Source of the DNA: Chryseobacterium sp. Leaf201
GTDB taxonomy: Bacteria; Bacteroidota; Bacteroidia; Flavobacteriales; Weeksellaceae
Reading direction: 5' to 3'
Assembly (NCBI RefSeq): GCF_001421435.1
Contig: NZ_LMKA01000053.1
Location: 1 to 64,000, forward strand
DNA: 64,000 nucleotides
Position 1 is the first letter of the stretch. Each line of letters begins with the position of its first letter. Position numbers and translations under genes: made by a program. A model generated the notes under the pieces. The model did not search any database. It saw only the letters and a list, made by a program, of their open reading frames with translations, and was not told the origin of the DNA. Positions 48,828 through 58,200 of this stretch are shown piece after piece.

Positions 48828-51800
48828 ATGTTAAAACAATTTATAGAAAGACCGGTACTTTCAACGGTTATCTCCATCATACTCTTATTATTGGGGGCTC
48901 TATCCCTCTTTAATTTACCCATCGCCCTTTTTCCGGATATTGCACCGCCGAGTGTTCAGGTGACCGCATTTTATCCGGGAGCGAATGCAGAAGTGGTAGC
49001 CCGTTCTGTAGCCACACCAATTGAAGAAGCCGTAAACGGTGTTGAGAACATGACCTACATGACCTCAAACTCCAGTAACGACGGAACCATGACCCTGAGT
49101 GTATTTTTCAAACAGGGATCCGATGCAGATAACGCAGCGGTAAACGTTCAGAACCGCGTATCCAAAGCGATGAGCCAGCTTCCGCAGGAAGTGGTACAGG
49201 CAGGAATCTCAACACAGAAAGTTCAGAACAGTATGATTATGTTCATGGGATTATCCAGTGACGATCCTAAACAATACGATGAACTTTTCTTACAGAATTA
49301 TTTAAAAATCAATGTTATTCCGCAAATCCAGCGTATTCCGGGGGTTGCACAGGCACAGGTTTTCGGAACAAGGGATTACTCCATGAGACTCTGGCTGAAA
49401 CCGGACCGGTTGGCAGCGAATAACCTTTCTCCGCAGGAAGTATTGAACGCAGTGAAAGACCACAACCTTGAAGCCGCTCCGGGACGTCTCGGACAGGGAA
49501 GCAAGGAAACGTATGAATATATTTTAAAGTATAAAGGTAAATTAAGTAAAAACGAAGACTACGAAAACATTGCCATCAAATCGAACAGCGACGGTTCTTT
49601 CTTGAGGCTGAAAGACGTGGCACGGGTAGAATTCGGTTCCTACACCTATACAGCAGCCAACAGAGTGGACGGTAAGCCTGTTGCCGGATTTGCCATCCTT
49701 CAGACGGCAGGTTCAAACGCCAATGAAATTTTAACGGAGATCGAAAGCCAGGTTGAAGAGCTTAAGACGAACCTTCCGAAAGGCGTTGAGCCGATCATCA
49801 TGTACAATTCCAAAGATTTCTTAGATGCATCAATCCATCAGGTAGTTGAAACACTGGTGATTGCATTTGTCCTTGTATTTTTGGTGGTATATATTTTCCT
49901 TCAGGATTTCAGGTCGACCTTAATTCCGGCGATTGCCGTTCCGGTTGCCATTATCGGTACATTCTTTTTCCTTCAGCTGTTTGGATTCAGTATCAATATG
50001 TTAACCTTGTTTGCATTAGTCCTCGCCATCGGTATTGTGGTGGATGATGCCATTGTTGTTGTGGAAGCGGTCCATTCCAAAATGGAGCATACGGGGATGC
50101 CGGTAGAACAGGCCACGGCAAGCTCAATGAGTGAAATTTCCGGGGCTATTATTTCCATTACCCTGGTGATGTGTGCCGTGTTTATCCCGGTTGGTTTCAT
50201 GCAGGGCCCCGCGGGAGTTTTCTACAGGCAGTTTGCCTTTACCCTGGCCATTGCAATTCTGATTTCTGCCGTTAATGCATTGACATTAAGCCCGGCTTTG
50301 TGTGCGATGTTCTTAAATGACCCTCAGGGAGCACATGGAAAGAAAACAGGTTTCGGAGCAAGATTTTTCAACGCATTCAATGCGAGCTTCGATAACATGA
50401 CCAGAAAATACATCTACAGCCTTAAATTTTTAATCAAAAATAAATGGGTGGCCATCAGCGGTTTGGTTGTTCTGATTGCAGCAAGTGTTTTCTTAATCAA
50501 CAAAGCGCCGTCAGGATTTATCCCGACAGAAGACCAGGGGTTCGTTTTGTATGCCGTGAATACACCTCCGGGAAGCTCGCTGGAAAGAACGCATAAAGCA
50601 ACAGAACAGATTGATAAAGTAATAAAAGGTGAACAAGCGACCAATCACCTCTGGGTATCAGATGGTTTAAATTTTATCAGCAATGCCAACGCTTCTCCTT
50701 ATGCTGCAGGTTTTATTAAACTGAAAGATTACGAAGACCGGGGTGATATAAAAGATCCTGATCAGATTGCAGCAGGCTTAACCGGGAAAGTAGCGCAGGT
50801 AAAAGATGCCAGTGCCTTCTTCTTCAACTTCCCTACTGTTCAGGGATTCGGTAACGTTTCCGGTTTTGAGTTTATGCTTCAGGATAAAACCAACGGTTCT
50901 TTCGAGCAATTGGGAACCACCACCCAGGCATTTATCGGAGAACTGATGAAACGCCCGGAAATTGCCTTTGCCTTTACCACGTATGCAGCAGGAAATCCGC
51001 AATATACGATTGATGTTGATTCTGATAAAGCCAATCAGTTGGGAGTTTCGATTACAGAATTGATGCAGACGATGCAGATCTATTATGGAAGTAGTTTTGT
51101 CTCCGATTTCAACAGATTCGGGAAATATTACCGGGTGATGGCTCAGGCGGACATTCCTTACCGTACCGATGCCAATTCTCTGGAAGGAATTTATGTTAAA
51201 AATAAAACAGGCGAAATGGTTCCTGTAAAAACACTGGTGACTTTAAAAAGAACCTTCGGACCTGAAACCGTGACCAGAAACAACTTATTTAATGCCGTTA
51301 CCATCAACGGAACGCCAAAACCGGGTTACAGTACCGGTGATGCGATTAAAGCGGTAGAAGAAACTGCCCAGAAATCATTACCAAGAGGTTTCGGATATGA
51401 GTGGACGGGAATTACCCGTGAGGAAATCAAAACAGGCGGACAAACCACTTTCATCTTCGCATTAAGTATATTATTTGTGTATTTCCTGCTGGCAGCACAA
51501 TACGAAAGTTATATCCTTCCGTTTGCGGTTATTTTAACGATACCGACAGGGATTTTCGGGGTATTTGCCTTTACGGGATTGGCTGGAATTGACAATAATA
51601 TTTACGTTCAGGTAGGTTTAATTATGCTCGTCGGGTTGTTGGCGAAAAATGCCATCCTGATTGTGGAATTTGCCGTCCAGAGAAGGAAAGCAGGAAGAAC
51701 ATTACTCGAATCTGCGCTTCAGGCTTCAAGATTGCGTTTAAGACCGATCTTAATGACTTCATTTGCGTTCATCGTTGGGATGCTTCCGCTAGTGTGGTCT

Positions 51801-52001
51801 CAGGGCGCAGCGGCAAAAGGTAACCACTCTATCGGGATCAGTACGGTCGGAGGAATGTTCACCGGTGTTGTCTTCGGAATCTTTATCATTCCGGTAATGT
51901 TTGTGATCTTCCAGTATTTACATGAAAAAATGCCGAGCAGAAAGAAAAAAAGACTTCAGAAACAAAAACTGGAAGCCGAACTTCTGCCAGCTGCTCATTA
52001 A
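48828..52001 (+). CDS. RND multidrug efflux permease, HAE1 (AcrB) family
   Basis: This 1057-residue inner-membrane proton/drug antiporter starts MLKQFIERPVLSTVISIILL and has 12 expected membrane segments in two repeats. The proton-relay residues are present: Asp406-Asp407 in IVVDDAIVVVE and Lys940 in LLAKNAILIVEFA, matching E. coli AcrB Asp407-Asp408 and Lys940. The large periplasmic loops hold porter-domain motifs such as LPQEVVQAGI. It forms a tripartite pump with the adjacent adaptor and outer-membrane channel. The substrate range cannot be predicted. Confidence 0.95.
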   Translation: MLKQFIERPVLSTVISIILLLLGALSLFNLPIALFPDIAPPSVQVTAFYPGANAEVVARSVATPIEEAVNGVENMTYMTSNSSNDGTMTLSVFFKQGSDADNAAVNVQNRVSKAMSQLPQEVVQAGISTQKVQNSMIMFMGLSSDDPKQYDELFLQNYLKINVIPQIQRIPGVAQAQVFGTRDYSMRLWLKPDRLAANNLSPQEVLNAVKDHNLEAAPGRLGQGSKETYEYILKYKGKLSKNEDYENIAIKSNSDGSFLRLKDVARVEFGSYTYTAANRVDGKPVAGFAILQTAGSNANEILTEIESQVEELKTNLPKGVEPIIMYNSKDFLDASIHQVVETLVIAFVLVFLVVYIFLQDFRSTLIPAIAVPVAIIGTFFFLQLFGFSINMLTLFALVLAIGIVVDDAIVVVEAVHSKMEHTGMPVEQATASSMSEISGAIISITLVMCAVFIPVGFMQGPAGVFYRQFAFTLAIAILISAVNALTLSPALCAMFLNDPQGAHGKKTGFGARFFNAFNASFDNMTRKYIYSLKFLIKNKWVAISGLVVLIAASVFLINKAPSGFIPTEDQGFVLYAVNTPPGSSLERTHKATEQIDKVIKGEQATNHLWVSDGLNFISNANASPYAAGFIKLKDYEDRGDIKDPDQIAAGLTGKVAQVKDASAFFFNFPTVQGFGNVSGFEFMLQDKTNGSFEQLGTTTQAFIGELMKRPEIAFAFTTYAAGNPQYTIDVDSDKANQLGVSITELMQTMQIYYGSSFVSDFNRFGKYYRVMAQADIPYRTDANSLEGIYVKNKTGEMVPVKTLVTLKRTFGPETVTRNNLFNAVTINGTPKPGYSTGDAIKAVEETAQKSLPRGFGYEWTGITREEIKTGGQTTFIFALSILFVYFLLAAQYESYILPFAVILTIPTGIFGVFAFTGLAGIDNNIYVQVGLIMLVGLLAKNAILIVEFAVQRRKAGRTLLESALQASRLRLRPILMTSFAFIVGMLPLVWSQGAAAKGNHSIGISTVGGMFTGVVFGIFIIPVMFVIFQYLHEKMPSRKKKRLQKQKLEAELLPAAH

Positions 52002-52305
52002 TAAAATGCTGTACAGAACTTTGAGAATTTTAAACCATTAAGATTTTACCAAGAGATTAGAATATTAAGATGAATTTCACTTGAAACAATTCTTAAAATC
52101 TATTTGATTTCCCCTAACCCGTTTAACTATTAAATGTTTTTAACGGTTTGATAATCGAAACAATTTCTTTTGTTAAAGATCTGTTTGCTAACAATTTTCT
52201 CAAAGTTCTGTACTCAGTTAAAAGTCATATCTAAAAATCAAAATAGAATCCCAATGAAGATATCTCGATTGTATATGACCTTTAAAAAACAATAAATATC
52301 AACCT
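52002..52305. other. Intergenic stretch between the pump and channel genes
   Basis: No gene is seen in this 304-bp stretch. Most of it is a MITE-like element (52011-52213). The rest is AT-rich with no perfect -7 box, so the channel gene may depend on read-through. Confidence 0.6.
52011..52213. mobile_element. MITE-like element with 17-bp terminal inverted repeats
   Basis: GTACAGAACTTTGAGAA (52011-52027) and its exact reverse complement (52197-52213) bracket a 203-bp AT-rich non-coding element. The interior begins with the same AACCATTAAGA string that starts the repeats at 53.9 and 54.2 kb. There is no ORF, so transposition would need an enzyme from elsewhere. Confidence 0.6.
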
Positions 52306-53718
52306 ATGAAAAGAATAAAAAATATCATCATCGCATTTTCGCTGGCTTTAGGCTCGGTTTCCTGTGTGTCTAAACTGGCATTCAAAGAACCTGAACCTGA
52401 GCTTCCGGAAACGTTTAAATATACCGCCACTGCCGATACTGCGAGTGTTGCCAACCTGGAATGGAGACAGTTTTTCAATGATCCGATGCTGCAGAATTTA
52501 ATTGAAAAAGGGATTAAAAACAACTACGATCTACAGATTGCCCTGAAACAGGTAGCTTCTTCACAGGAAAGGCTGAAACAGGCAAAATACCTTCAGTATC
52601 CGGATGTCGGTTTCGGGGTTTCCGCACAGATTTCAAGGCCTTCAAAAAACAGCATGAACGGGCAGAGCTTAAATTTATTTTTAGGACAGAGCCATGTGGA
52701 AGATTATAATGCGGCATTCAACCTTTCATGGGAAGCGGACATCTGGGGTAAAATTAAAAACCAGCAGGAAGTTTCCAGGATGCAGTACCTGCAGACGTAT
52801 GAAGCAACAAAAGCCATCCAGACACAGGTTGTTGCGGCGATTGCGCAGGGATATTATAATCTGCTGATGCTGGACAAACAGCTACAGATTGCAAAATCCA
52901 ATCTGGAACTAAGCACCAACACCCTTTCTCTTACCGAAAAATTGTGGCAGAGCGGCGACACCACTTCTTTGGGAGTGCAACAGGCCACGGCACAAAAGCA
53001 GTCGACAGAACTTCTGATTACCCAGCTGGAACAGAATATTGCCATTCAGGAAAATGCATTGAGCATTCTGACCGGCGAAAATCCGGATAAGGTGGACAGA
53101 ACAATTGAAATGTCTGACACCTCTTTACCACAGGATATTTCTGCAGGGCTTCCGGCAGCGATGGTGAGCCGCCGTCCCGATGTCCGTCAGCAGGAACTGG
53201 TGCTATTGGAATCCAATGCAGCAGTCGGGATTGCCCAGGCCAGCATGTATCCGGCGTTGAGAATTACAGCCAACGGCGGGGTCAATTCATTTAAAATTGA
53301 TAACTGGTTCCAGATTCCGGCATCCTTATTCGGATCTGTTTTAGGAGGCCTGACCCAGCCTGTTTTCCAGAAAAGACAGTTGAAAACGGATTTAAATGTG
53401 GCTAAAATCCAGAGAGAGAAAAATGTATTGGCGTTCCGTCAGTCGGTTTTAAATGCGGTAGGCGAAGTTTCTGATGCATTGGTTTCCAATGAAAGCCTAA
53501 AAGTTCAGGAACAGAAGGCCACAGAACAGGTAACTACCTTAAAAAACGGAATTAAAAGCGCCGAAATGCTTTACAAAGGCGGAATGGCAAACTATTTAGA
53601 AGTGATTACAGCTCAGGGAAATTCTCTGCAGGCTGAACTGAATCTTGCATCCGTAAAAAGACAGAGATTAAGCAGTATTGTAGATCTGTACCGGGCTTTA
53701 GGCGGCGGCTGGAAGTAG
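52306..53718 (+). CDS. Outer-membrane efflux channel lipoprotein (NodT/OprM family)
   Basis: This 470-residue TolC-like factor has a lipoprotein signal (IIIAFSLALGSVSC, Cys20). The NodT-family start (EPELPETFKYTATADTASVANLEWRQFFNDPMLQNLIEKG) and the paired alpha-hairpin repeats (ASSQERLKQAKYLQYPDVGFG, RRPDVRQQELVLLESNAAVGIAQASMYPALRIT) are clear. It completes the tripartite pump. It is the last gene of the locus, 304 bp after the permease gene with a MITE-like element between. Confidence 0.93.
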   Translation: MKRIKNIIIAFSLALGSVSCVSKLAFKEPEPELPETFKYTATADTASVANLEWRQFFNDPMLQNLIEKGIKNNYDLQIALKQVASSQERLKQAKYLQYPDVGFGVSAQISRPSKNSMNGQSLNLFLGQSHVEDYNAAFNLSWEADIWGKIKNQQEVSRMQYLQTYEATKAIQTQVVAAIAQGYYNLLMLDKQLQIAKSNLELSTNTLSLTEKLWQSGDTTSLGVQQATAQKQSTELLITQLEQNIAIQENALSILTGENPDKVDRTIEMSDTSLPQDISAGLPAAMVSRRPDVRQQELVLLESNAAVGIAQASMYPALRITANGGVNSFKIDNWFQIPASLFGSVLGGLTQPVFQKRQLKTDLNVAKIQREKNVLAFRQSVLNAVGEVSDALVSNESLKVQEQKATEQVTTLKNGIKSAEMLYKGGMANYLEVITAQGNSLQAELNLASVKRQRLSSIVDLYRALGGGWK

Positions 53719-53878
53719 TAAATTTAATTATATTGTTTGAAGTGCGGTCTTTCGGGATCGCATTTCTTTGTTACTGATATTTCATTGACCTGTCATTTTG
53801 AGTGTAATAAAATAAACGAATAACCTGTAAAACTTAGTTTAAAAGTCTTCATTCATCAGAATGTCAATCAGTAAATCA

Positions 53879-54006
53879 TTTAACCATTAAGAATATTAAG
53901 TCTAATTAAGAAAAAATCAATTAGATTTTTAATACTTAAGTAAAGCCATCTTAATATTTTAAACTTCAATCAAAATCTTAATGGTTAAGAATTGAGTTTG
54001 TTTTTA
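53879..54006. repeat. Interspersed AT-rich repeat, copy A
   Basis: It begins TTTAACCATTAAGA and later contains ATCTTAATGGTTAAGAA, so its ends are inverted repeats (AACCATTAAGA / TCTTAATGGTT). It is about 85-90% identical to copy B by eye. Confidence 0.75.
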
Positions 54007-54165
54007 AACGCAAAGCTTTATATAAAGAATAAATATTTTAGTGAGCAAAGAAAAGCGACAAAGTCGCTGATGAAGATAGCTTCATAAGAATCACTGATAT
54101 TGATTCAATACTTTGCTTCCTAAAGACATCCGGAACTACAAATAAATCTTTGCATTAAAAATTCA

Positions 54166-54230
54166 AAGTCTGCTCATTAATATATTCAATCAATCCATTA
54201 AATCGTATTGAGATAACAATCTGCAAATTT
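54166..54230 (-). pseudogene. Degenerate duplicate of the miaA 3' end
   Basis: Read on the minus strand this segment gives NLQIVISIRFNGLIEYINEQ, aligning with the MiaA C-terminus YLQLGYSEKDFDGLIGYINEQ. At DNA level GCTCATTAATATAT and CAATCAATCCAT are shared exactly with the true miaA end. Copy B of the AT-rich repeat lies between the remnant and the intact gene. Confidence 0.65.
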
Positions 54231-54231
54231 A

Positions 54232-54369
54232 TTTAACCATTAAGAACATTTAAGTTGTTAAGTCTAATTAAGAAAAAACCAATTAGATTTTTAATACTTA
54301 AGTAAAGCCCATCTTAATATTCTAAACTTCTCAATCAAAATCTTAATGGTTCAGAATTGAGTTTGTTTT
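54232..54369. repeat. Interspersed AT-rich repeat, copy B
   Basis: This is the same element as copy A with small insertions (for example GTTGTTAAG near 54253). It ends by running into the miaA stop codon at 54368-54370. Confidence 0.75.
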
Positions 54370-55282
54370 AAAATTGCTCATTAATATATCCAATCAATCC
54401 ATCAAAATCCTTTTCAGAATATCCCAACTGCAAATAATAAATATCATCCGCCTTACGGTACCAGGTCAACTGGCGTTTTGCATATCTCCGGCTATTTTTC
54501 TTGATTTCAGAAACGGCAAAATCCAGATCCCATTCTCCGTCAAAATACCGGAACAGTTCGGCATACCCTACTGTTTTCAGAGCCGTCAGGTCTTTAAACG
54601 GTTCAAGGCTTTTTGCTTCTTCCAACAGTCCTTTTTCCATCATAAGATCAACCCGTCTGTTGATCCGATCGTATAATTCCTCTCTCGGAGCTTCAATCCC
54701 GATGCGGATGACATTAAAATCCCGCGTGTCCTGCGAAACAGCAATCTGTTCAGAGTATTTTTTATCCGTCTGCCAGATCACGTCAATTGCCCGCAAAAGC
54801 CTTCGGTGATTGTGGATATCCACGACTTCAAAATATTCAGGATCCAGTTGTTTCAATAATTCCTGAAGTTTTTCTATGCCTTTAATTTCGAGTAGATCCT
54901 GCAGTTTTTTCTGGTTTTCTTCATCTGCTTCCGGCAGATCATTCAGGCCTTCAATAACCGCTTTTTCATACATCATGCTTCCGCCGACCAGAATAACGGT
55001 ATCATATTGTTCAAAAAGTTCATTGAGTTTTTGTAAAGCGTCTTCCTCATATTGCCCGATCGAATAATATTCCTGAACGGAAAGATGGCCGATGAAATGA
55101 TGCGGCGCTTCTGCCAGTTCTTCTGTGGAAGGTGCCGCAGTACCTATTTCCATCCCTTTAAAAAACTGTCGGGAGTCGCAGGAAATAATCTCCGTACCGA
55201 AATGTTTGGCCAGATCGATAGCTAACCGTGTTTTTCCTATCCCGGTGGGCCCAGCCACAGAAATTAAATTTTTCTTTTTCAC
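54368..55282 (-). CDS. miaA: tRNA dimethylallyltransferase
   Basis: MiaA adds a dimethylallyl group to A37 of tRNAs that read codons starting with U. The P-loop ISVAGPTGIGKTRLAIDLAKH is at residues 7-27. DSRQFFKGMEIGTAAPS and HHFIGHLSVQEYYSIGQYEEDA are the tRNA- and substrate-binding segments, and RYAKRQLTWYRKADDI is near the end. Length 304 fits. The start is a GTG at 55282, as there is no ATG in the short upstream stretch. Its 3' end touches an interspersed repeat and is duplicated nearby. Confidence 0.94.
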   Translation of the reverse strand: MKKKNLISVAGPTGIGKTRLAIDLAKHFGTEIISCDSRQFFKGMEIGTAAPSTEELAEAPHHFIGHLSVQEYYSIGQYEEDALQKLNELFEQYDTVILVGGSMMYEKAVIEGLNDLPEADEENQKKLQDLLEIKGIEKLQELLKQLDPEYFEVVDIHNHRRLLRAIDVIWQTDKKYSEQIAVSQDTRDFNVIRIGIEAPREELYDRINRRVDLMMEKGLLEEAKSLEPFKDLTALKTVGYAELFRYFDGEWDLDFAVSEIKKNSRRYAKRQLTWYRKADDIYYLQLGYSEKDFDGLIGYINEQF

Positions 55283-55526
55283 TGCGCTAATTTACGAAAT
55301 TGAACTAATTTGAATTTTATTTCTGAATCACAAAAGAAAATGTTAATCTGCTACAGGAGGGACGTTATAGATGGAAGTAAGATTCGTCAGAATATTGCCT
55401 GCAGTCATCACAGAATGAGATGGAGATCTTATATTCTTTTATATCCATTATCATCTTCCCGCTTCCTGCTCCCTATTTTCGAGCTTTCAGCCATTCCACT
55501 TTAGTTAAACTATAGACTTAAATGTT

Positions 55527-55534
55527 TATCTTTG
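55527..55534 (+). promoter_or_regulatory. -7 element of yicC (TATCTTTG)
   Basis: This is an exact TAnnTTTG match, 17 bp before ATG 55552. The 269-bp miaA-yicC gap shows nothing else of note. Confidence 0.55.
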
Positions 55535-55551
55535 TAGGACAATAAAAAACT

Positions 55552-56409
55552 ATGATTTTATCAATGACCGGATTCGGCAGGGCCGAAGATGTTTTTGAAG
55601 GCAAAAAGATTACCCTCGATATCAAGTCACTGAACTCTAAGAGCTTTGATTTAAATATTAAAATACCTTTACGCTATAAAGAAAAAGAATTCGAGATCAG
55701 AAAAATTCTTAACGACAGGATCATCCGCGGAAAAGTGGACTGCTATGTCAACATAGAAAATCTGGAGGAAACCAACGATGTGAAAATCAATAAAAGTTTA
55801 ATTGATTCGTACATCAATGAACTCAGAAGCATTGCATCGGACGCCCCTGATTTCGAGTATCTTAAAATGGCTGTACGTCTTCCGGATGCCATCACATCAA
55901 GACCGGATGAGTTATCTGAAGGTGAATGGGAATCCCTGGCAAAAATTGTTCATGCTGCGGTAGACCGTTTTGAGGAATTCAGAAAAACGGAAGGAAAAAT
56001 CCTGCATGAGGAACTGGAAAGGAACCTTCAGAATATTGATAAATATCTTGGTGCGGTTATTCCTTTTGAAGAAGTAAGAATCCAGAGCGTAAAAGAGCGT
56101 TATCAAAAATCTTTAAAAGAATTTGAGAATGTGGACGAGACACGTTTTTATCAGGAAATGGCTTATTTTACAGAAAAACTGGATATTTCCGAGGAAAAAG
56201 TAAGGCTTGCACAACACCTGAAATACTACAAGGAAGTTATGGACAATGAAGATTTCAACGGGAAAAAGCTTGGCTTTATCTCTCAGGAAATCGGGAGGGA
56301 AATCAATACATTGGGATCAAAAGCCAATCATGCCGAAATCCAGAAACTGGTAGTGATGATGAAGGATGATTTGGAAAAAATTAAAGAGCAAACATTAAAC
56401 GTTTTGTAA
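55552..56409 (+). CDS. yicC: YicC family endoribonuclease
   Basis: This 285-residue protein starts MILSMTGFGRAEDVFEGKKITLDIKSLNSKSFDLNIKIP, the unmistakable YicC N-terminus. It ends EINTLGSKANHAEIQKLVVMMKDDLEKIKEQTLNVL, the DUF1732 end with its EINTLxSKxN motif. E. coli YicC is an RNase that acts on small RNAs such as RyhB. The yicC-gmk gene order is widely conserved and is kept here. Confidence 0.95.
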   Translation: MILSMTGFGRAEDVFEGKKITLDIKSLNSKSFDLNIKIPLRYKEKEFEIRKILNDRIIRGKVDCYVNIENLEETNDVKINKSLIDSYINELRSIASDAPDFEYLKMAVRLPDAITSRPDELSEGEWESLAKIVHAAVDRFEEFRKTEGKILHEELERNLQNIDKYLGAVIPFEEVRIQSVKERYQKSLKEFENVDETRFYQEMAYFTEKLDISEEKVRLAQHLKYYKEVMDNEDFNGKKLGFISQEIGREINTLGSKANHAEIQKLVVMMKDDLEKIKEQTLNVL

Positions 56410-56516
56410 AAAGTTATACGTTATTAATGATGAGTTATCAGTTGCCTGCTGCTGATTATTTGTTACAGGTTCCAGAAAACTCATCATTAATAACTTATGA
56501 TTCATAACTCACTAAA
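56410..56516. repeat. Intergenic element with a 17-bp perfect inverted repeat
   Basis: GTTATTAATGATGAGTT (56420-56436) and AACTCATCATTAATAAC (56478-56494) bracket a 41-nt loop in the yicC-gmk gap. A transcript through it would form a long stem. Similar gap-filling elements are seen before hemH and nadA. Confidence 0.7.
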
Positions 56517-57080
56517 ATGAATAAGGTTATCATATTTTCGGCACCGTCCGGAAGCGGGAAAACAACACTGGTAAAACATGCCCTGGAAGCATTCAGTGAA
56601 CTTCAGTTTTCCATTTCATGTACAACGAGACCGCCGAGAGGCAGCGAACAGCATGCAGTGGATTATCATTTTTTAACCCCCGAAGAATTCAGGCAGAAAA
56701 TCGCAGAGGATGCTTTTGTGGAATTTGAAGAGGTGTATACCGACAAATACTACGGAACATTAAAATCTGAAGTCGAAAAAATCTGGGAACAGGGAAAAGT
56801 GGTGATTTTTGACGTGGATGTCAAAGGCGGAATCTCTTTAAAAAAGTATTTCGGGGATAACGCCATGTCAGTTTTCATTGAACCGCCTTCTGTTGAAGAA
56901 CTGGAACGGAGATTGATCTTAAGGAATACCGATGATGCCGAAACCATCAGGACCCGTGTGGAAAAAGCGGAAGAAGAAATTTCCTATGCCAAAGAATTTG
57001 ACAAAATCGTCATCAATACACGCCTGAACGAGGCCAAACAAGAAATAGAAAGTTTAATAAAAAAATTTATAGAAAGTTAA
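56517..57080 (+). CDS. gmk: Guanylate kinase
   Basis: Gmk phosphorylates GMP to GDP. The P-loop is IIFSAPSGSGKTTLVKHAL at residues 5-23. The GMP-binding segment is SISCTTRPPRGSEQHAVDYHFL, with FVEFEEVYTDKYYGT following. Length 187 is typical. It lies downstream of yicC, from which it is separated by an inverted-repeat element, and 100 bp upstream of nadA. Confidence 0.96.
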   Translation: MNKVIIFSAPSGSGKTTLVKHALEAFSELQFSISCTTRPPRGSEQHAVDYHFLTPEEFRQKIAEDAFVEFEEVYTDKYYGTLKSEVEKIWEQGKVVIFDVDVKGGISLKKYFGDNAMSVFIEPPSVEELERRLILRNTDDAETIRTRVEKAEEEISYAKEFDKIVINTRLNEAKQEIESLIKKFIES

Positions 57081-57180
57081 AGGCTGGATGATGGAAGTTG
57101 AAGCTTGAGGTTTAATAAAATACCGTCAAGATTCTAATTTCTAAAATCTAACTTCTATAATCAAAAACATTGGGGTTGAT

Positions 57181-58200
57181 ATGAGTACCGAAACATTAGA
57201 AAAAGCAAAATCCGCAATTCCTGTAAGGGGGTTTCTGGATATAAAAGATCTTATTATTCCTGAAGGGGAAGAACTGGTGAAGGCGATCCTTCAGCTTAAA
57301 GAAGAAAAAAATGCAGTTATTCTGGCGCATTACTACCAGCCCGGAGAGATTCAGGACATTGCCGATTTCCTGGGAGATTCTCTTCAGCTGGCCAGGCAGG
57401 CAAAAGATACCAATGCAGACATGATTGTATTCTGCGGTGTACATTTCATGGCAGAGGCAGCAAAAATCCTGAATCCTACGAAAAAAGTAGTCCTCCCCGA
57501 TACGATGGCCGGATGTTCCCTAGCAGACGGATGTTCAGGGGAAGGCCTGAGAAAAATGCGTGAGCAGCACCCGAATGCACTGATTGCAACATACATCAAC
57601 TGTAACGCTGAGACCAAAGCTGAAAGTGACATCATTGTTACCAGCTCCAATGCTGAAACGGTGATTGAAGCTTTACCAAAAGACCGCCCGATTATTTTTG
57701 CTCCGGATAAGAATCTGGGAAGATATTTATCTCAAAAAACAGGTCGTGACATGATCCTTTGGGACGGAAGCTGTATCGTACATGAAGCATTTTCAATGGA
57801 GAGAATTGCAAAACAGTTAGCGGATAATCCGGATGCCAAATTAATTGCCCACCCTGAAAGTGAGGAAGCTGTTTTAAAACTGGCCCATTTTATCGGTTCT
57901 ACTTCTGCCCTGCTGAATTTCGTGGAACAGGATGACTGCCAGAAATTCATTATTGCAACCGAAGAAGGGATTCTTCACGAAATGAGGAAACGTGCCCCGC
58001 ACAAGGAACTGATTCCGGCTTTGGTTTTTGATGAAAGCTGTAACTGTTCAGAATGTTTCTATATGAAGCGCAACACAATGGAAAAACTGTACTTATGCAT
58101 GAAGTATGAACTTCCGGAAATTCTGATTGATGAAGAATTAAGGTTGAAGGCTCTGAAACCGATTGAAGCCATGCTGGATCTTTCGAAAAGTATAAAATAA
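57181..58200 (+). CDS. nadA: Quinolinate synthase
   Basis: NadA condenses iminoaspartate with dihydroxyacetone phosphate to quinolinate in NAD synthesis, using a [4Fe-4S] cluster. Motifs are ILAHYYQPGEIQDIADFLGDSL, IVFCGVHFMAEAAKIL, PDTMAGCSLADGC (first cluster Cys region), TYINCNAETKAESD and the C-terminal DESCNCSECFYMKRNTMEKLY. Length 339 fits. The gap before it has short repeats (ATTCTAATTTCTAAAATCTAAC type). The next gene starts on the base after its stop. Confidence 0.95.
   Translation: MSTETLEKAKSAIPVRGFLDIKDLIIPEGEELVKAILQLKEEKNAVILAHYYQPGEIQDIADFLGDSLQLARQAKDTNADMIVFCGVHFMAEAAKILNPTKKVVLPDTMAGCSLADGCSGEGLRKMREQHPNALIATYINCNAETKAESDIIVTSSNAETVIEALPKDRPIIFAPDKNLGRYLSQKTGRDMILWDGSCIVHEAFSMERIAKQLADNPDAKLIAHPESEEAVLKLAHFIGSTSALLNFVEQDDCQKFIIATEEGILHEMRKRAPHKELIPALVFDESCNCSECFYMKRNTMEKLYLCMKYELPEILIDEELRLKALKPIEAMLDLSKSIK

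Larger units (their letters stand above)
53719..54367. other. Repeat-filled intergenic stretch
   Basis: No functional gene is seen in these 649 bp. They hold two copies of an AT-rich repeat (53879-54006 and 54232-54369), a non-repeated spacer with a short dyad (GCGACAAAGTCGC at 54055-54067) and a degenerate copy of the miaA 3' end (54166-54230). Confidence 0.7.

Noticed and set aside
55310..55504. A 64-codon plus-strand ORF between miaA and yicC
   Set aside because: It has no motif and no promoter box, and it spans what must be the miaA promoter region.
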